A stretch of DNA of 64,000 bases, from assembly GCA_965262055.1 (NCBI GenBank), contig CBDHEI010000002.1, positions 2,418,001 to 2,482,000 of the forward strand. The letters are read 5' to 3'. Below the pieces are notes generated by a model. That model did not search any database, had not been told where the DNA came from, and saw only the letters and a program-made list of their open reading frames with translations. Positions 1 to 7,970 of the stretch are shown piece after piece (position 1 is the stretch's first letter; the number at the start of each line of letters is the position of its first letter). Both the position numbers and the translations under genes were made by a program. This stretch comes from G958296245 sp965262055. GTDB taxonomy: Bacteria; Chloroflexota; Dehalococcoidia; Lucifugimonadales; G958296245.

Positions 1-330
1 GCGCAGACCTACCCCTTCTGGCGGCTGGTGCACGGCGAGGAGCGGCTCCGTCCGCCGGGCCTGCTGGAGCTGATGCAGGTCCTGTGGGAGATGGACGTCT
101 ACCCCGACCTGGAGATGCTGCCGACCAGACCCCCCAACGGCTACGAGAGCCGGGAGGCCGCACGGCGGCAGCTGCTGTTCCGCCTCTTCCTGGACCCTGG
201 CAGCCCGAAGGAGCGGCTCCTGGAGGAGGCGATGGACCAGCTGTTGGTGGAGACGGGGGACGGCGTGGGCATTCGGAGGGCTGGGCCCACGCGCCCCGGC
301 CTGGTCACCTGGCGGCCGGGTGGGCCGTAG
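1..330 (+). CDS. C-terminal part of a class I SAM-dependent methyltransferase-like protein
   Basis: The frame is open from the first base of the window and stops at 328-330, so the 5' end lies outside. The visible 109 residues are the C-terminal portion only; the SAM-binding glycine-rich loop is not in view. The call rests on a remembered tail pattern of Chloroflexota methyltransferases (FWRLVHGEERL near the start, then a PPGLLELMQVLWEMDVYPDLE stretch and an ESREAA helix). Substrate cannot be inferred. No neighbouring gene on the same strand follows closely, so nothing is gained from context. It could be another alpha/beta enzyme with a similar C-terminal lid. Confidence 0.55.
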   Translation, partial: AQTYPFWRLVHGEERLRPPGLLELMQVLWEMDVYPDLEMLPTRPPNGYESREAARRQLLFRLFLDPGSPKERLLEEAMDQLLVETGDGVGIRRAGPTRPGLVTWRPGGP

Positions 331-876
331 GGGCGGGCCAGTTCGCTAGCGCGAGGCCTCGTTGGGGGGCGCCCGTGCTTGAGCCCCTCGGGGGGTTCAG
401 GGTGAGCGGGGGCACACGCACGCCCCCGGCGATTCAGTCGAGGGCTGCGGTGCGGCTCCGTATCTCCTCCACCAGCGCCGGGTCGAGGGGCCCCTTGGCG
501 GCGGCCTCCATATTGGCCCTGAATCGAGCACGCCGACAACGGCGAAGACATTAAGGTCAGGGGCGTCGGTGGGAACGCGTGGGGAGTCGAACGCCGTTAC
601 CACAATCCGCCCCACGGACGTGGCTCGCCACCCTGCTGGGGATGGAAAGCGGCGTCGGGCCAACGGCTGAGTCTTCCGGTTTTAATGGAACGCATCACGG
701 CCTGGTCCAGCTTCTGCGAGGACATGCGGGAAGCGTCATGAGGAAGTCTGGTTCAAGACCCTAAGCGGCTTGGGCGCCCAGAAAGCGCCTGCTCTCATAC
801 CGGTGTGTTCCAACTAGTCTGCTGTGTCAGTCACGGGCTCGAACAAGACCCCATGCCTCCTCATCTACGTGAGCAG
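331..876. other. Stretch without a confident gene; possible aldo/keto reductase tail
   Basis: No intact gene is convincing here. On the minus strand a short frame ending at 434 reads ANMEAAAKGPLDPALVEEI before a stop, which resembles the extreme C-terminus of aldo/keto reductases. The adjoining upstream codons in another minus frame read VVGVLDS, also reminiscent of that family, which would imply a frameshifted remnant. This is a weak resemblance. The rest of the stretch shows neither an RNA gene nor a repeat I can name. Confidence 0.3.
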
Positions 877-1353
877 CTACGCTGGATTCGACTGCGCCAA
901 GGCGGCGTGGTTGGTCATGACCTCGGAGGTGACGGAAACAAAGACCGCCATCTCCTCTTCACAGACGCCCTTGGAGAGCGTTGCCTCGTATGCTTTCACG
1001 CGCCGGTGAAGCTCCAGCGTCAGCGCCTTGCCCTCGTCGGTCAGAGTCAAGAACACGACGCGCCGGTCGTTACGGGGGCGCCGCCGGCGCATCAGGCCCC
1101 TGTCTACCATCTTGGTCACCACGCGGCTTATCCAGGGAGCCTTAACCGGCAACACTTGCGCCAGTTGAGTGGTGGTCCACTCCTTTTTGCCCAGGAAGGC
1201 TCTGAGGAGTGCGAACTCCAAGGGGTTGAGATCGTGGGACGCCACCTGCTCCGCCATCCCCTTGTAGGCCGCGTTTACCAAGCCAGTCACACAGTCCCCG
1301 AGGTCCACGGGTGGCCTTCCCGTCAAGGCGGCTTCTTTTTGAGACGAATCCAT
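877..1353 (-). CDS. MarR-family transcriptional regulator
   Basis: A 158-residue winged-helix repressor of the MarR type, which usually binds a palindrome as a dimer and releases it on binding a small ligand. The recognition region reads WTTTQLAQVLPVKAPWISRVV, followed by the wing with RRPRNDRRVVFLTLTDEGK, the hallmark MarR beta-wing. The frame is open further upstream to 1551, but the ATG at 1353 matches the usual family length. A palindrome lies 26 bp upstream of that ATG, suggesting self-repression. No divergently or co-oriented target gene is evident; the nearest neighbour is a decayed two-component gene, so the regulated function may be lost or may lie elsewhere. Confidence 0.85.
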   Translation of the reverse strand: MDSSQKEAALTGRPPVDLGDCVTGLVNAAYKGMAEQVASHDLNPLEFALLRAFLGKKEWTTTQLAQVLPVKAPWISRVVTKMVDRGLMRRRRPRNDRRVVFLTLTDEGKALTLELHRRVKAYEATLSKGVCEEEMAVFVSVTSEVMTNHAALAQSNPA

Positions 1354-1378
1354 GTACGCCACGACACACGCTCCTAGC

Positions 1379-1401
1379 AATTGTTTATCGTAAAAACAAT
1401 T
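1379..1401. promoter_or_regulatory. Candidate MarR operator (inverted repeat)
   Basis: A perfect 8-bp inverted repeat, AATTGTTT and AAACAATT, separated by 7 bp. It sits just upstream of the marR-like start at 1353. The TTGTTT/AAACAA half-sites and spacing match what MarR dimers commonly bind, so autoregulation is likely. The AT-rich block stands out from the GC-rich surroundings. Confidence 0.65.
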
Positions 1402-1649
1402 CTGCCAGGCGCGTCTGAATCTAATCTGAGGAAATGGAAGGAGAGTCCCTGAGGGTATTCTGAGGAACTCCTCAGGTCGACCGCAGCGAGGTCGCTCTGC
1501 ACAGAAAAGTCCCCAGACCCACGGGACGTAACGTCGCTCGGACGCTCCCAACGAATACTTGGTCAGCGTCTGCCGAGGACTGTGGAGGCCAGCCGAGGGG
1601 CAGGAACTCTACTGGTCGGAGGTGGTAATGGCGTCACCCTTCGGATTGT

Positions 1650-2880
1650 CTAGGCCGTTGCCGGCCTTGCCATGCGGTAACCCACCCGACGTTCGGTAAA
1701 AATGTACACGGGCCGCCTGGCGTTGTCCCCCAGCTTGTTGCGCAGTTGCTTGACATAGGTATGCACGATCCGCACGTCGCTCTCGTACAGCGGCCCCCAG
1801 ACCAGTCTCATCAACTGTCCGTGGGTCAACACGCGTCCGGCGGCGGTCGAAAGCTTGAAGAGCAACTTGTACTCTGTCGCTGTCAAGTGTACTTGGCGGC
1901 CCTCTACGGTCACGTGGCGCTCGGCGTAGTCGATCGCCAGGTCACCAAGCAGGAAAGGCTCCAGCTGCCCTGTCTGGCCGGGCGCCGTCCGCTTCCGTAA
2001 GGCCGCTCTGATTCTCGCCACCAGCTCCGTTGGCGTGAAGGGCTTGACGACGTAGTCGGCGGCACCAAGCTCAAAGGCACGGTCCATGTTTTGGGCGCTG
2101 CCATGCCCGGACACGAAGATGACCGGAGCATCGGAAATCTTGCGGGGCGCGCTCCATCAGCTCGAATCCGTCGCTCCATGGAAGCGTTATGCCCATCAGG
2201 ACAAGGTGGGGCTGTTCGACCTCCATGAGGCGTTCGATGTCGCCGGGATTGCCGGTCAACACAGTGATGAAACCTGCTTCCGAGAGGATGTTGCGAATAT
2301 GCCTCCGCGTCTGCGGGTCGTCATCGACTGCGAGAATGCGGCCATGGTCCCCCGCCGACCGTCGCGAGTCAGCGTTAAGCTGAGTGGAGTCGGTTTCGGC
2401 CCTGTACTCAATCTCGTCGACCACGGGCAGCGTGAAGGTGAATCGAACTCCACGTCCCGGTCCGGCGGTCTCTGCCGATAACCGGCCCCCGTGGGCTTCC
2501 ACTATGCCTCTGCAGATTGCAAAGGCCAGGCCGCCTCTTCCGTTCCTCCGCCTCATGTCGTCGTCGGTCCACGAGAACTCCCGAAACCGGTGGGGCGCGC
2601 GATCCGCAGGTACCGCTCTATCCGCTCGGATGCCCGGAGCGCAGACGAGAGTCTCTTCGGCGATGCGGCGGACGACGCGGCTGCTGCGGTTGCCAAGGAG
2701 GAAGACCCCAATGATGCGGTTGCCAATGAGCAGGACGCCGGCAAGGAAGCCGAACAGGACCCACAGGGTTCCGGTGACGACTGGGAGCAGGACGGTGTAC
2801 CGGAGAACCTCAAGGTGGTCGTGTCCATCAAGGGAGGCAGGGCCACCATCGGGGTACAGGGAGTCTCGTCTGACCCGCAC
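1650..2880 (-). pseudogene. Decayed hybrid sensor kinase / OmpR-type response regulator
   Basis: Reading leftwards: two hydrophobic stretches (about 2690-2810), then a kinase remnant with FSWTDDD and the G2-like GRGGLAFAICRGIVEAHGG (about 2450-2580), then a receiver domain starting GRILAVDDDPQTRRHI, and finally a PhoB/OmpR winged helix ending near 1650. The phospho-acceptor histidine, N-box and G1 box are absent, so there is an internal deletion. A one-base frameshift near 2140 separates the first half of the receiver (DGFELMERAP) from its second half, which resumes as FVSGHGSAQNMDRAF and keeps the KPF lysine. The usual phospho-acceptor Asp also looks altered (LVLMGITLP). The gene cannot give an active sensor. 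Confidence 0.75.
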
Positions 2881-3077
2881 ATCGAGTCGTTCGACGACCG
2901 GGACCTGTCCGGGCTAACCCAGGAGGCCCTGGTGGTGATCCAAAGGGCCAAGGCCAAGTGGGAGGACGAACCCAAGCACCCTGCTCACGTAAGACCCGCT
3001 CCCCCGGCGAGGCGCAAGCTTCAAACGCGGAGGGAGAGTCGGAGCGGCAGCAGCCCGAGACGCTGAGGCTGTTCTGA
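2815..3077 (+). pseudogene. Small conserved hypothetical protein, frameshifted near its end
   Basis: From a GTG at 2815 (or 2821) the frame reads VVVSIKGGRATIGVQG, then DPHIESFDDRD, a helical stretch and KWEDEPKHPAHV, matching my memory of a small uncharacterised Dehalococcoidia family. After about position 3000 the original frame runs to TGA at 3066, but the +1 frame continues as GESERQQPETLRLF and stops at 3077. The LRLF ending fits the family, so a one-base indel is likely. The 5' end overlaps the decayed kinase on the other strand. No function is known to me. Confidence 0.45.
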
Positions 3078-3132
3078 GGGGCGGATCCAAGGACGGGAGC
3101 CGGTCGGCGCGGGACGCTGACCGCAGAAGACA

Positions 3133-3193
3133 GGGGGAGGTCGTCGCAACGGCGACGGCTTCCCCCTGCCCAGCCATATATTCGGTTTTTTTT
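3133..3193 (+). terminator. Probable rho-independent terminator
   Basis: A strong GC hairpin (GGGGGAGG-TCGTCGC pairing with GCGACGG-CTTCCCCC, 3133-3166) lies downstream of the small plus-strand gene. A run of eight T residues begins at 3186. The 20-bp gap between stem and T-run is longer than ideal, so efficiency is uncertain. Confidence 0.5.
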
Positions 3194-3260
3194 GCGTTTC
3201 AGGCCGCCCGCACGGCTATGTGTTCGGGGTTTAGAGTTTCACCCTCGGGCTGTAGCCGCA

Positions 3261-3635
3261 TCATCGACGCGCCGGTCTCCTCCTGGGGATCTTGCACCGA
3301 GTCGGCGCATTGGGCCTGAGCTCTCTCTCAGACCTACAGGCGCTCCCAGCCGAGCCGGGCAGATCGTGCCGGGTTTCGCGCTGGACGCTCCAGTCGGTGA
3401 AGATATGGCCCAGGCCCAGGTCGTCGGCCAGATCAAACAGCGCCGTCTGATGAGCCAAGTTGGGCCGCACGCCTTTGTACCTCCAACGTCGGATGGTGAG
3501 GGGGTAGGTTCCGAGACGGCGGGCGATCTCCGCCCACGACAGGCCGGACTCCACCTTGAACCGCTCCAGGCGCTGCGGGAAGTCGTCAGGGAAAACGTGA
3601 GTCCTTAGGCTGTAGTATGTGCGCTGTTTCGGCAT
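3261..3635 (-). CDS. Small helix-turn-helix DNA-binding protein (XRE-like)
   Basis: A 124-residue protein whose first 75 residues form a helix-turn-helix unit: FPQRLERFKVESGLSWAEIA, then RRLGTYPLTIRRWRYKG as the recognition helix. The N-terminus PKQRTYYSLRTHVFPDDF and this HTH match a family I remember as common in accessory regions of SAR202-like genomes. The C-terminal 40 residues are rich in Arg, Pro and Ser and look less conserved, so the 3' end may have been altered. It stands alone between debris, with no obvious partner. Role: probably a local transcriptional regulator; target unknown. Confidence 0.65.
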   Translation of the reverse strand: MPKQRTYYSLRTHVFPDDFPQRLERFKVESGLSWAEIARRLGTYPLTIRRWRYKGVRPNLAHQTALFDLADDLGLGHIFTDWSVQRETRHDLPGSAGSACRSERELRPNAPTRCKIPRRRPARR

Positions 3636-3779
3636 GACGCACCGGGCCTCCCGTAGGACGCATCAGGACTCCCATGCACCGGGAGATTCCGTTGCGGGCC
3701 GGGCGACGATCCCTCCCGCACACCCATGATGCTGCCCTTTTTGCCTTTTAGCTGCACGGCAGCAGCAAGTCCGCGATCC

Positions 3780-4190
3780 CTATCTGCTAGTCGAGTAATC
3801 GTAAATGGAGCCGGTCGCCGTGCCGTCCTCGATCTGCCCGCCACGTGGGTTCGACAGCCGCAGCGTCATAGTCTCGGTGTCCTCGTACGCCGCGTCGAAC
3901 TCTACCGGCACCCATATCGTCTTCGTAAGATCGCGCCTGCCAAACACCAGCGTCCCTGACTTCGGCTCGTAGTCCCGGCCCGCCACCGCAGTACCGTCCA
4001 CGGTGACGTAGTCCACGCGCACTTCCTTGTTCGCTTCCCGGTTCAGGGTCACCTCGAAGATGAGATACGTCCGCGTGTCCCGCGATTCTTCCCTGGAGTT
4101 GAGGACGACATGCCCCTGATGAGGGCCGTCATAACGGCGACTGCCGATGTCGTGTCCAAGGTGGCGGAGACGCTGCTGTCGCGGGTTGTC
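3780..4190 (-). pseudogene. Calx-beta domain fragment, out of frame with the upstream secreted gene
   Basis: The frame encodes a Calx-beta-like beta sandwich: RTYLIFEVTLNREANKEVRV, VDYVTVDGTAVAGRDYEPKS, GTLVFGRRDLTKTIWVPV, then DTETMTLRLSNPRGG. Calx-beta domains are extracellular adhesion or calcium-binding modules. It starts immediately after the stop of the split secreted gene (4192), in a different frame and without a convincing start codon. It is best read as the detached C-terminal domain of that protein after a further frameshift. The ATG at 4052 lies inside the domain and is unlikely to be used. Confidence 0.6.
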
Positions 4191-5249
4191 GTCAGTTCGA
4201 GACCTTCCTCGTGATGCTTATCCAGTAGATCCCGGTCCGGTCGGTGCCCTCCGTCCCCACGGCGATGTAGTGACGGCCGGTGCTGGGCGCCTCCCAGTTG
4301 GTGACGAAGACCTTCTTTCCGGCGTCTCCCGCGCTGGCGGTGCCGCTGATCGTGTTCCCGTCGGCGTCTTTGATGCCCAGGATCTTGAGCTGGGTGGCTT
4401 GCAGCCTCTCCGGCAGGCTGGTCTTGGTCCTTAGTCTGACGGTGTACTCCTCACCCTGCTGGAGGTCTACCCCGAACCAGTCCTCGTCGGGGTTGGAGTC
4501 CCAGTTGTCGCCGAGAACGTGGTGGAGTTCCGGCCGCGATACGTAGTTGCTGTACTCGGTGCCGGCTAAAAGGACATGGCGTCCGCCCGTTCCGGCGGGG
4601 AGGTCGGAGTGGGTGGGGTATCCCTTGGGGCCTCCTGCCCACTGGTACTGTGCGTCGCCGTCGTCGTTGATCCGGCAGATGTTGTTGACCCGGACCTTGA
4701 GCTGGTAGGTGCCGGTGCCGTTGTTGCCTGAGGAAACCTCGATCTTGTAGGTGCGGTGGTCGGTTCGCAAGATGCGCCTGATGGCGTTGCCGTCACTCTT
4801 GGAACCGTAGGTAATCAACTCGGATCTGCCTCTGGCGTTCCAGATGGCGGGGATTTCAGGGTCCTCCAGGGTGAGGTTGGGGTGTTCCTCGACGCCGAGC
4901 ATGTCGCTGCCGTCCACTCCGATGGCCTCGATGAGGTAGCTCTTGTAGGGGTCGAGCCTGATCTTGTGGAGGTTGGTGTCTCCCGCTTGGGTGATCTCAC
5001 CGGTCAGGTTCTTGACGACGATGGCGTTGACCAGGTTGTCCAGGTTGTCGCACGGGGAGGCAAGCTTCACGCTTACCGTGACCTCCTGGCCTGCCGACCA
5101 GACCAGGCTGGCGGGCAACTCGCCGGAGGGAAAATCCCATCGATCGCCCTCGGCGCCGTCGTCCGACTCCGCGTCCGCTATGAACGTGTGCCCTTCAATG
5201 GTGACCTGGGTGCCGCGCGGCACCCTCGGGATAGAGCCGAAGTAAATGT

Positions 5250-6996
5250 GCCGACATTCCCCATATTGGGAGTCTTCAGGCTCAAGGGGCAGCCCAAACG
5301 AGATAGTGGCAGCATAGTCAGGTCCTGCAAGGCCAGTCAATCGCCGGTCTATCCAATAAGAGATGCGTTTGCAGTCGTAGAGCACCCTTCTTGTCCGTCT
5401 TCATCGTCCTCGTGGCCCCTGCCAGTGGGGTGAAAGCGCATTGAAGACAAGGCGACTCCCTGGAGCGTTCTCCCTCTTGGCAAGATCGTGGTTGTACCCT
5501 CCCTCAGCTTGGCGCCGGCGATAACCGGCCGATACGATCCAACACTCCCTGGAACAACCGTCGAGGAACCGACACCTCGGATAACTGAAAGATCAATCGC
5601 CGGGAGTGCCGCACCAGACGGCCTCCCATCTTGATCAGCTTGACCTGCACGCTCCTCAGCGACCAGTGCTTGACCGCCTTGGGCAGACATAACCGGCGCA
5701 GGAAGTTCCCAAGGTTGTACGCCAGGACGAACAGAGACAGACGCACCCGGTTGGCCACGAACCGATGGCACGACAGCCGAGTCCAGTTCAGGGCGTACTT
5801 GCCCTCTTTGATCCACTGCTCGGCTGTCCCACGACCATTGTAGAAATGCACTACCCCTTCCGGGCCAGCCGACATGTTCGTGACGATGAAGCCCACCCGA
5901 GGGAACAGCTCTCCCCTGTGCCATTCCACCTTGGCCACCACTCGCCGAGCACGGTTCCAGCTCCCGGCACGATACCAAAAGTCGTCGTATAGGATCACTG
6001 GACGCTTCGGCGGCCTCCCCACCGGCCTCCTGAGCAGAGGGGCGATCTCCCGTTGCAGCACCTCGTTGCCGGGGAGTCTTATAGCGTAAAGTACCTGCCG
6101 CTCCTCGAGGTACTCATAGATGTCCGGCTTGGCGAATGCGGCATCGGCGCGAAAGTACCGTCGCACTCCTGTCGCCCCGTAACGCGACAGGATCGGATCC
6201 AATACATCACGCCACCTGTGCGCGCTATGTACGTTGCCCGCACGGAGCATGGCCCCCTCGCAGTCCCCGAACTGGTTGAACACGAACAATGGGTGATAGC
6301 ACGTGCTCCCAAAGTGACCGTTGTACGATGCTCCCTCCTGTTCTCCATGTACCGGACTCTCCGAACTGTCCATGTCCAAGATCACCCGCCGGTGCGGCGT
6401 GCGGGACATAGCTCCATCCACCCACTTAGCGTTCAGTCGGCCCAACCCTTCCACGTTGCCGTCTTGGGTGAGCACCTCGGTCTCGAACCGGCTCATGGTG
6501 TTGGTGCTGGCGGCCGGTCTCTCAGGACCACCTCGCCGTCCAACGATGATCCGCATCGTCGGGTCCTGGGCCAGCCGTTCAGCGTCGTTGGTATCCTCGT
6601 AGCCCGCCAGACGACTGTACACCGACTGCCTGAGAAGGCCCACCAATCGGTGCTGCACGTTGCGACCGCCCCGACTCTCCTGCAAACACTCACTCGCCGT
6701 CTCCGTCAGTCCCAGTGCATCATCCAGCTCGCGACAGGCCAGCAGCCCGGCATCTGAGGTGATGGTAGCGCCGTGGAATTCCAATCGTATACGTCGGTCG
6801 AAACGGAGCTTGCCGCGGGGGTTGGTGCTTTCACCCATTAGGTGCCTCCGAGGACAGTACGTTATCAAGAACTAGAGCAGTCTATCACGACCAGTCTAGC
6901 ACTCATGATAAGCACTGTGCTCTGCTATTCGACTACATCGGGTATCGCTGTTGCTGATTGCGGCAAGCCCTGCAGGGTTGATATGGGAAATGTGGG
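5250..6996 (-). mobile_element. IS1380-family insertion sequence, copy 1
   Basis: About 1.75 kb, bounded by imperfect 16-bp terminal inverted repeats (CCGACATTCCCCATAT at the low end, reverse complement of CCCACATTTCCCATAT at the high end). It is flanked by a 4-bp direct repeat ATGT at 5246-5249 and 6997-7000. A single transposase gene fills most of it. A related element in the opposite orientation lies at 19,687-21,431. The intact target duplication indicates a simple, comparatively recent insertion into the secreted-protein gene. Confidence 0.88.
5504..6838 (-). CDS. IS1380-family transposase (DDE)
   Basis: A 444-residue transposase starting at the ATG at 6838, which follows a GGAGG site; the longer frame to 6868 lacks this. 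DDE-type residues are visible: VILDMDSSESPVHG for the first Asp, VRRYFRADAAFAKPDIYEYL for the second, and TAEQWIKEGKYALNWTRLSC for the Glu. These match the Tnp_1 type domain of IS1380 elements, which cut and rejoin IS ends. The frame is intact, so it may be active. It is almost the same protein as the copy at 19,845; differences cluster in the first 30 codons. Confidence 0.92.
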   Translation of the reverse strand: MGESTNPRGKLRFDRRIRLEFHGATITSDAGLLACRELDDALGLTETASECLQESRGGRNVQHRLVGLLRQSVYSRLAGYEDTNDAERLAQDPTMRIIVGRRGGPERPAASTNTMSRFETEVLTQDGNVEGLGRLNAKWVDGAMSRTPHRRVILDMDSSESPVHGEQEGASYNGHFGSTCYHPLFVFNQFGDCEGAMLRAGNVHSAHRWRDVLDPILSRYGATGVRRYFRADAAFAKPDIYEYLEERQVLYAIRLPGNEVLQREIAPLLRRPVGRPPKRPVILYDDFWYRAGSWNRARRVVAKVEWHRGELFPRVGFIVTNMSAGPEGVVHFYNGRGTAEQWIKEGKYALNWTRLSCHRFVANRVRLSLFVLAYNLGNFLRRLCLPKAVKHWSLRSVQVKLIKMGGRLVRHSRRLIFQLSEVSVPRRLFQGVLDRIGRLSPAPS

Positions 6997-7379
6997 ATGT
7001 AATCGGGCAGTTGCGGGAGCGGGTGCGCAAAGGTGTGCACGGTCCAGACGTTGATGTTTGCGCCGCCGGGTTGGATCGTGTCGTCGACGATCGAGCCGAA
7101 CTTGTCAAATTCATACCCGTTTAGTAATCCGTCACCCTCGGCGTCTGCCACCGTCATCGTCGTGCACCAGTCGTTGACCGCGGGACAGGGACTCGCCGCC
7201 GACACGACCGACACGTTCGCCGTATACGCGTAGATCGTGAGCGCGGCGAAAGCGGCGATGAGCACGGCCGCCAGGAGTCGAAGACGCAAACGTCCCGGCC
7301 ACCTCGGTTCGGCTCTCATCAAAGCGGTGTCTTTTCTTCCCGTATCAACTTCCGTGTCAAACTGGTACCGTGATCGCAT

Positions 7380-7970
7380 TGTGCCTCGCCCTCCGTGCTT
7401 GTGAATTGGTTCTTCCCTTTTAGCTTCATGAAGCTGCTCCAAACTGTCTTCGTGGCTGCATTCTGCTGTCAGGCCCGTGGGCCGGTCCGGCGCGGCCAGT
7501 GCGTTTTGGGGGCAGGGCCCAGACCGCTCCGATCACCGCGAGCAGCGCAACCGGCACATGTTCCCTGATTTCCTTGCCGCAAGCAATTACCAAATGCCCT
7601 ATTTATTAGGGGCAGTTGCCCTGTCCGATATATGTGCAAATGTCTTTCCACAGACGATTGCCAAATGCCCTATGGAATTGGGGCATATGCCCTGCCAGGA
7701 GACAGGTAAAAAGCGCCATGGGCCCCTCTCCTGCACGCGCCCCACAACTCTGGCCCCGGCCAGATTCGGAGACAGTTATCCAGCGCCGCTCGCAGCTCTC
7801 CGTTTGTTGCACCTGTCCCGTGACGCCCCTGAAGGTACTATTGCTACAACTGCCAGCGCATATGTTTCTTGTGCGCATGGCCCCTGGTGGTTAGATTGAT
7901 TGGAGATGCGCCGGGTACGCCCGCCCACAACTATCAAAGCGCCGCATACATTCACGGTCGGGGATACGAG
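7380..7970. other. Intergenic region between the split secreted gene and the sensor kinase
   Basis: No convincing gene. It separates two divergently oriented genes and carries a pair of imperfect 33-bp repeats (listed separately) plus a locally AT-richer block. A TTG at 7869 would extend the kinase frame but adds 34 non-family residues, so it was not chosen. The divergent layout and repeats make this a likely regulatory region. Confidence 0.5.
7591..7694. repeat. Pair of imperfect 33-bp direct repeats, each self-complementary
   Basis: Units at 7591-7623 and 7662-7694 share CAAATGCCCTAT, then a variable 6 bp, then GGGGCA and TGCCCTG. Within each unit TGCCC and GGGCA are complementary, so each could form a small hairpin or be a dimer-binding site. 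They are 71 bp apart (about seven helical turns), upstream of the sensor kinase gene. Confidence 0.6.

Larger units (their letters stand above)
4192..7379 (-). pseudogene. Secreted repeat-type protein split by an IS1380-family insertion
   Basis: The N-terminal half starts at ATG 7379 behind a GGAGGG ribosome site. It has a signal anchor (LRLLAAVLIAAFAALTIYAY) and runs to 6997. The C-terminal half runs from 5245 to a stop at 4192 and holds beta-rich modules (KIRLDPYKSYLIEAIG, EDWFGVDLQQGEEYTVRL, TGRHYIAVGTEG) like pre-peptidase or adhesin domains. Removing the 1,747-bp IS and one copy of a 4-bp duplication joins the halves in frame (383 + 1054 nt = 479 codons) and gives PDYIYFGSIPRV across the junction. 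In its present state a hybrid frame begins inside the IS end (MLYDCKRISYW). Likely an exported cell-surface protein before disruption. Confidence 0.8.

Noticed and set aside
2491..2814. Plus-strand frame upstream of the small conserved gene
   Set aside because: It is antisense to clear kinase-like sequence and its residues are not protein-like; only the part from 2815 is retained.
4192..5385. Minus-strand frame starting MLYDCKRISYW as a native gene start
   Set aside because: The first about 45 codons lie inside the IS end; the matching right end of IS copy 2 carries the same sequence.
7606..7878. Minus-strand frames containing a repeated RAFGN peptide
   Set aside because: The peptide repeat only reflects the 33-bp DNA repeats; no ribosome site or family match.
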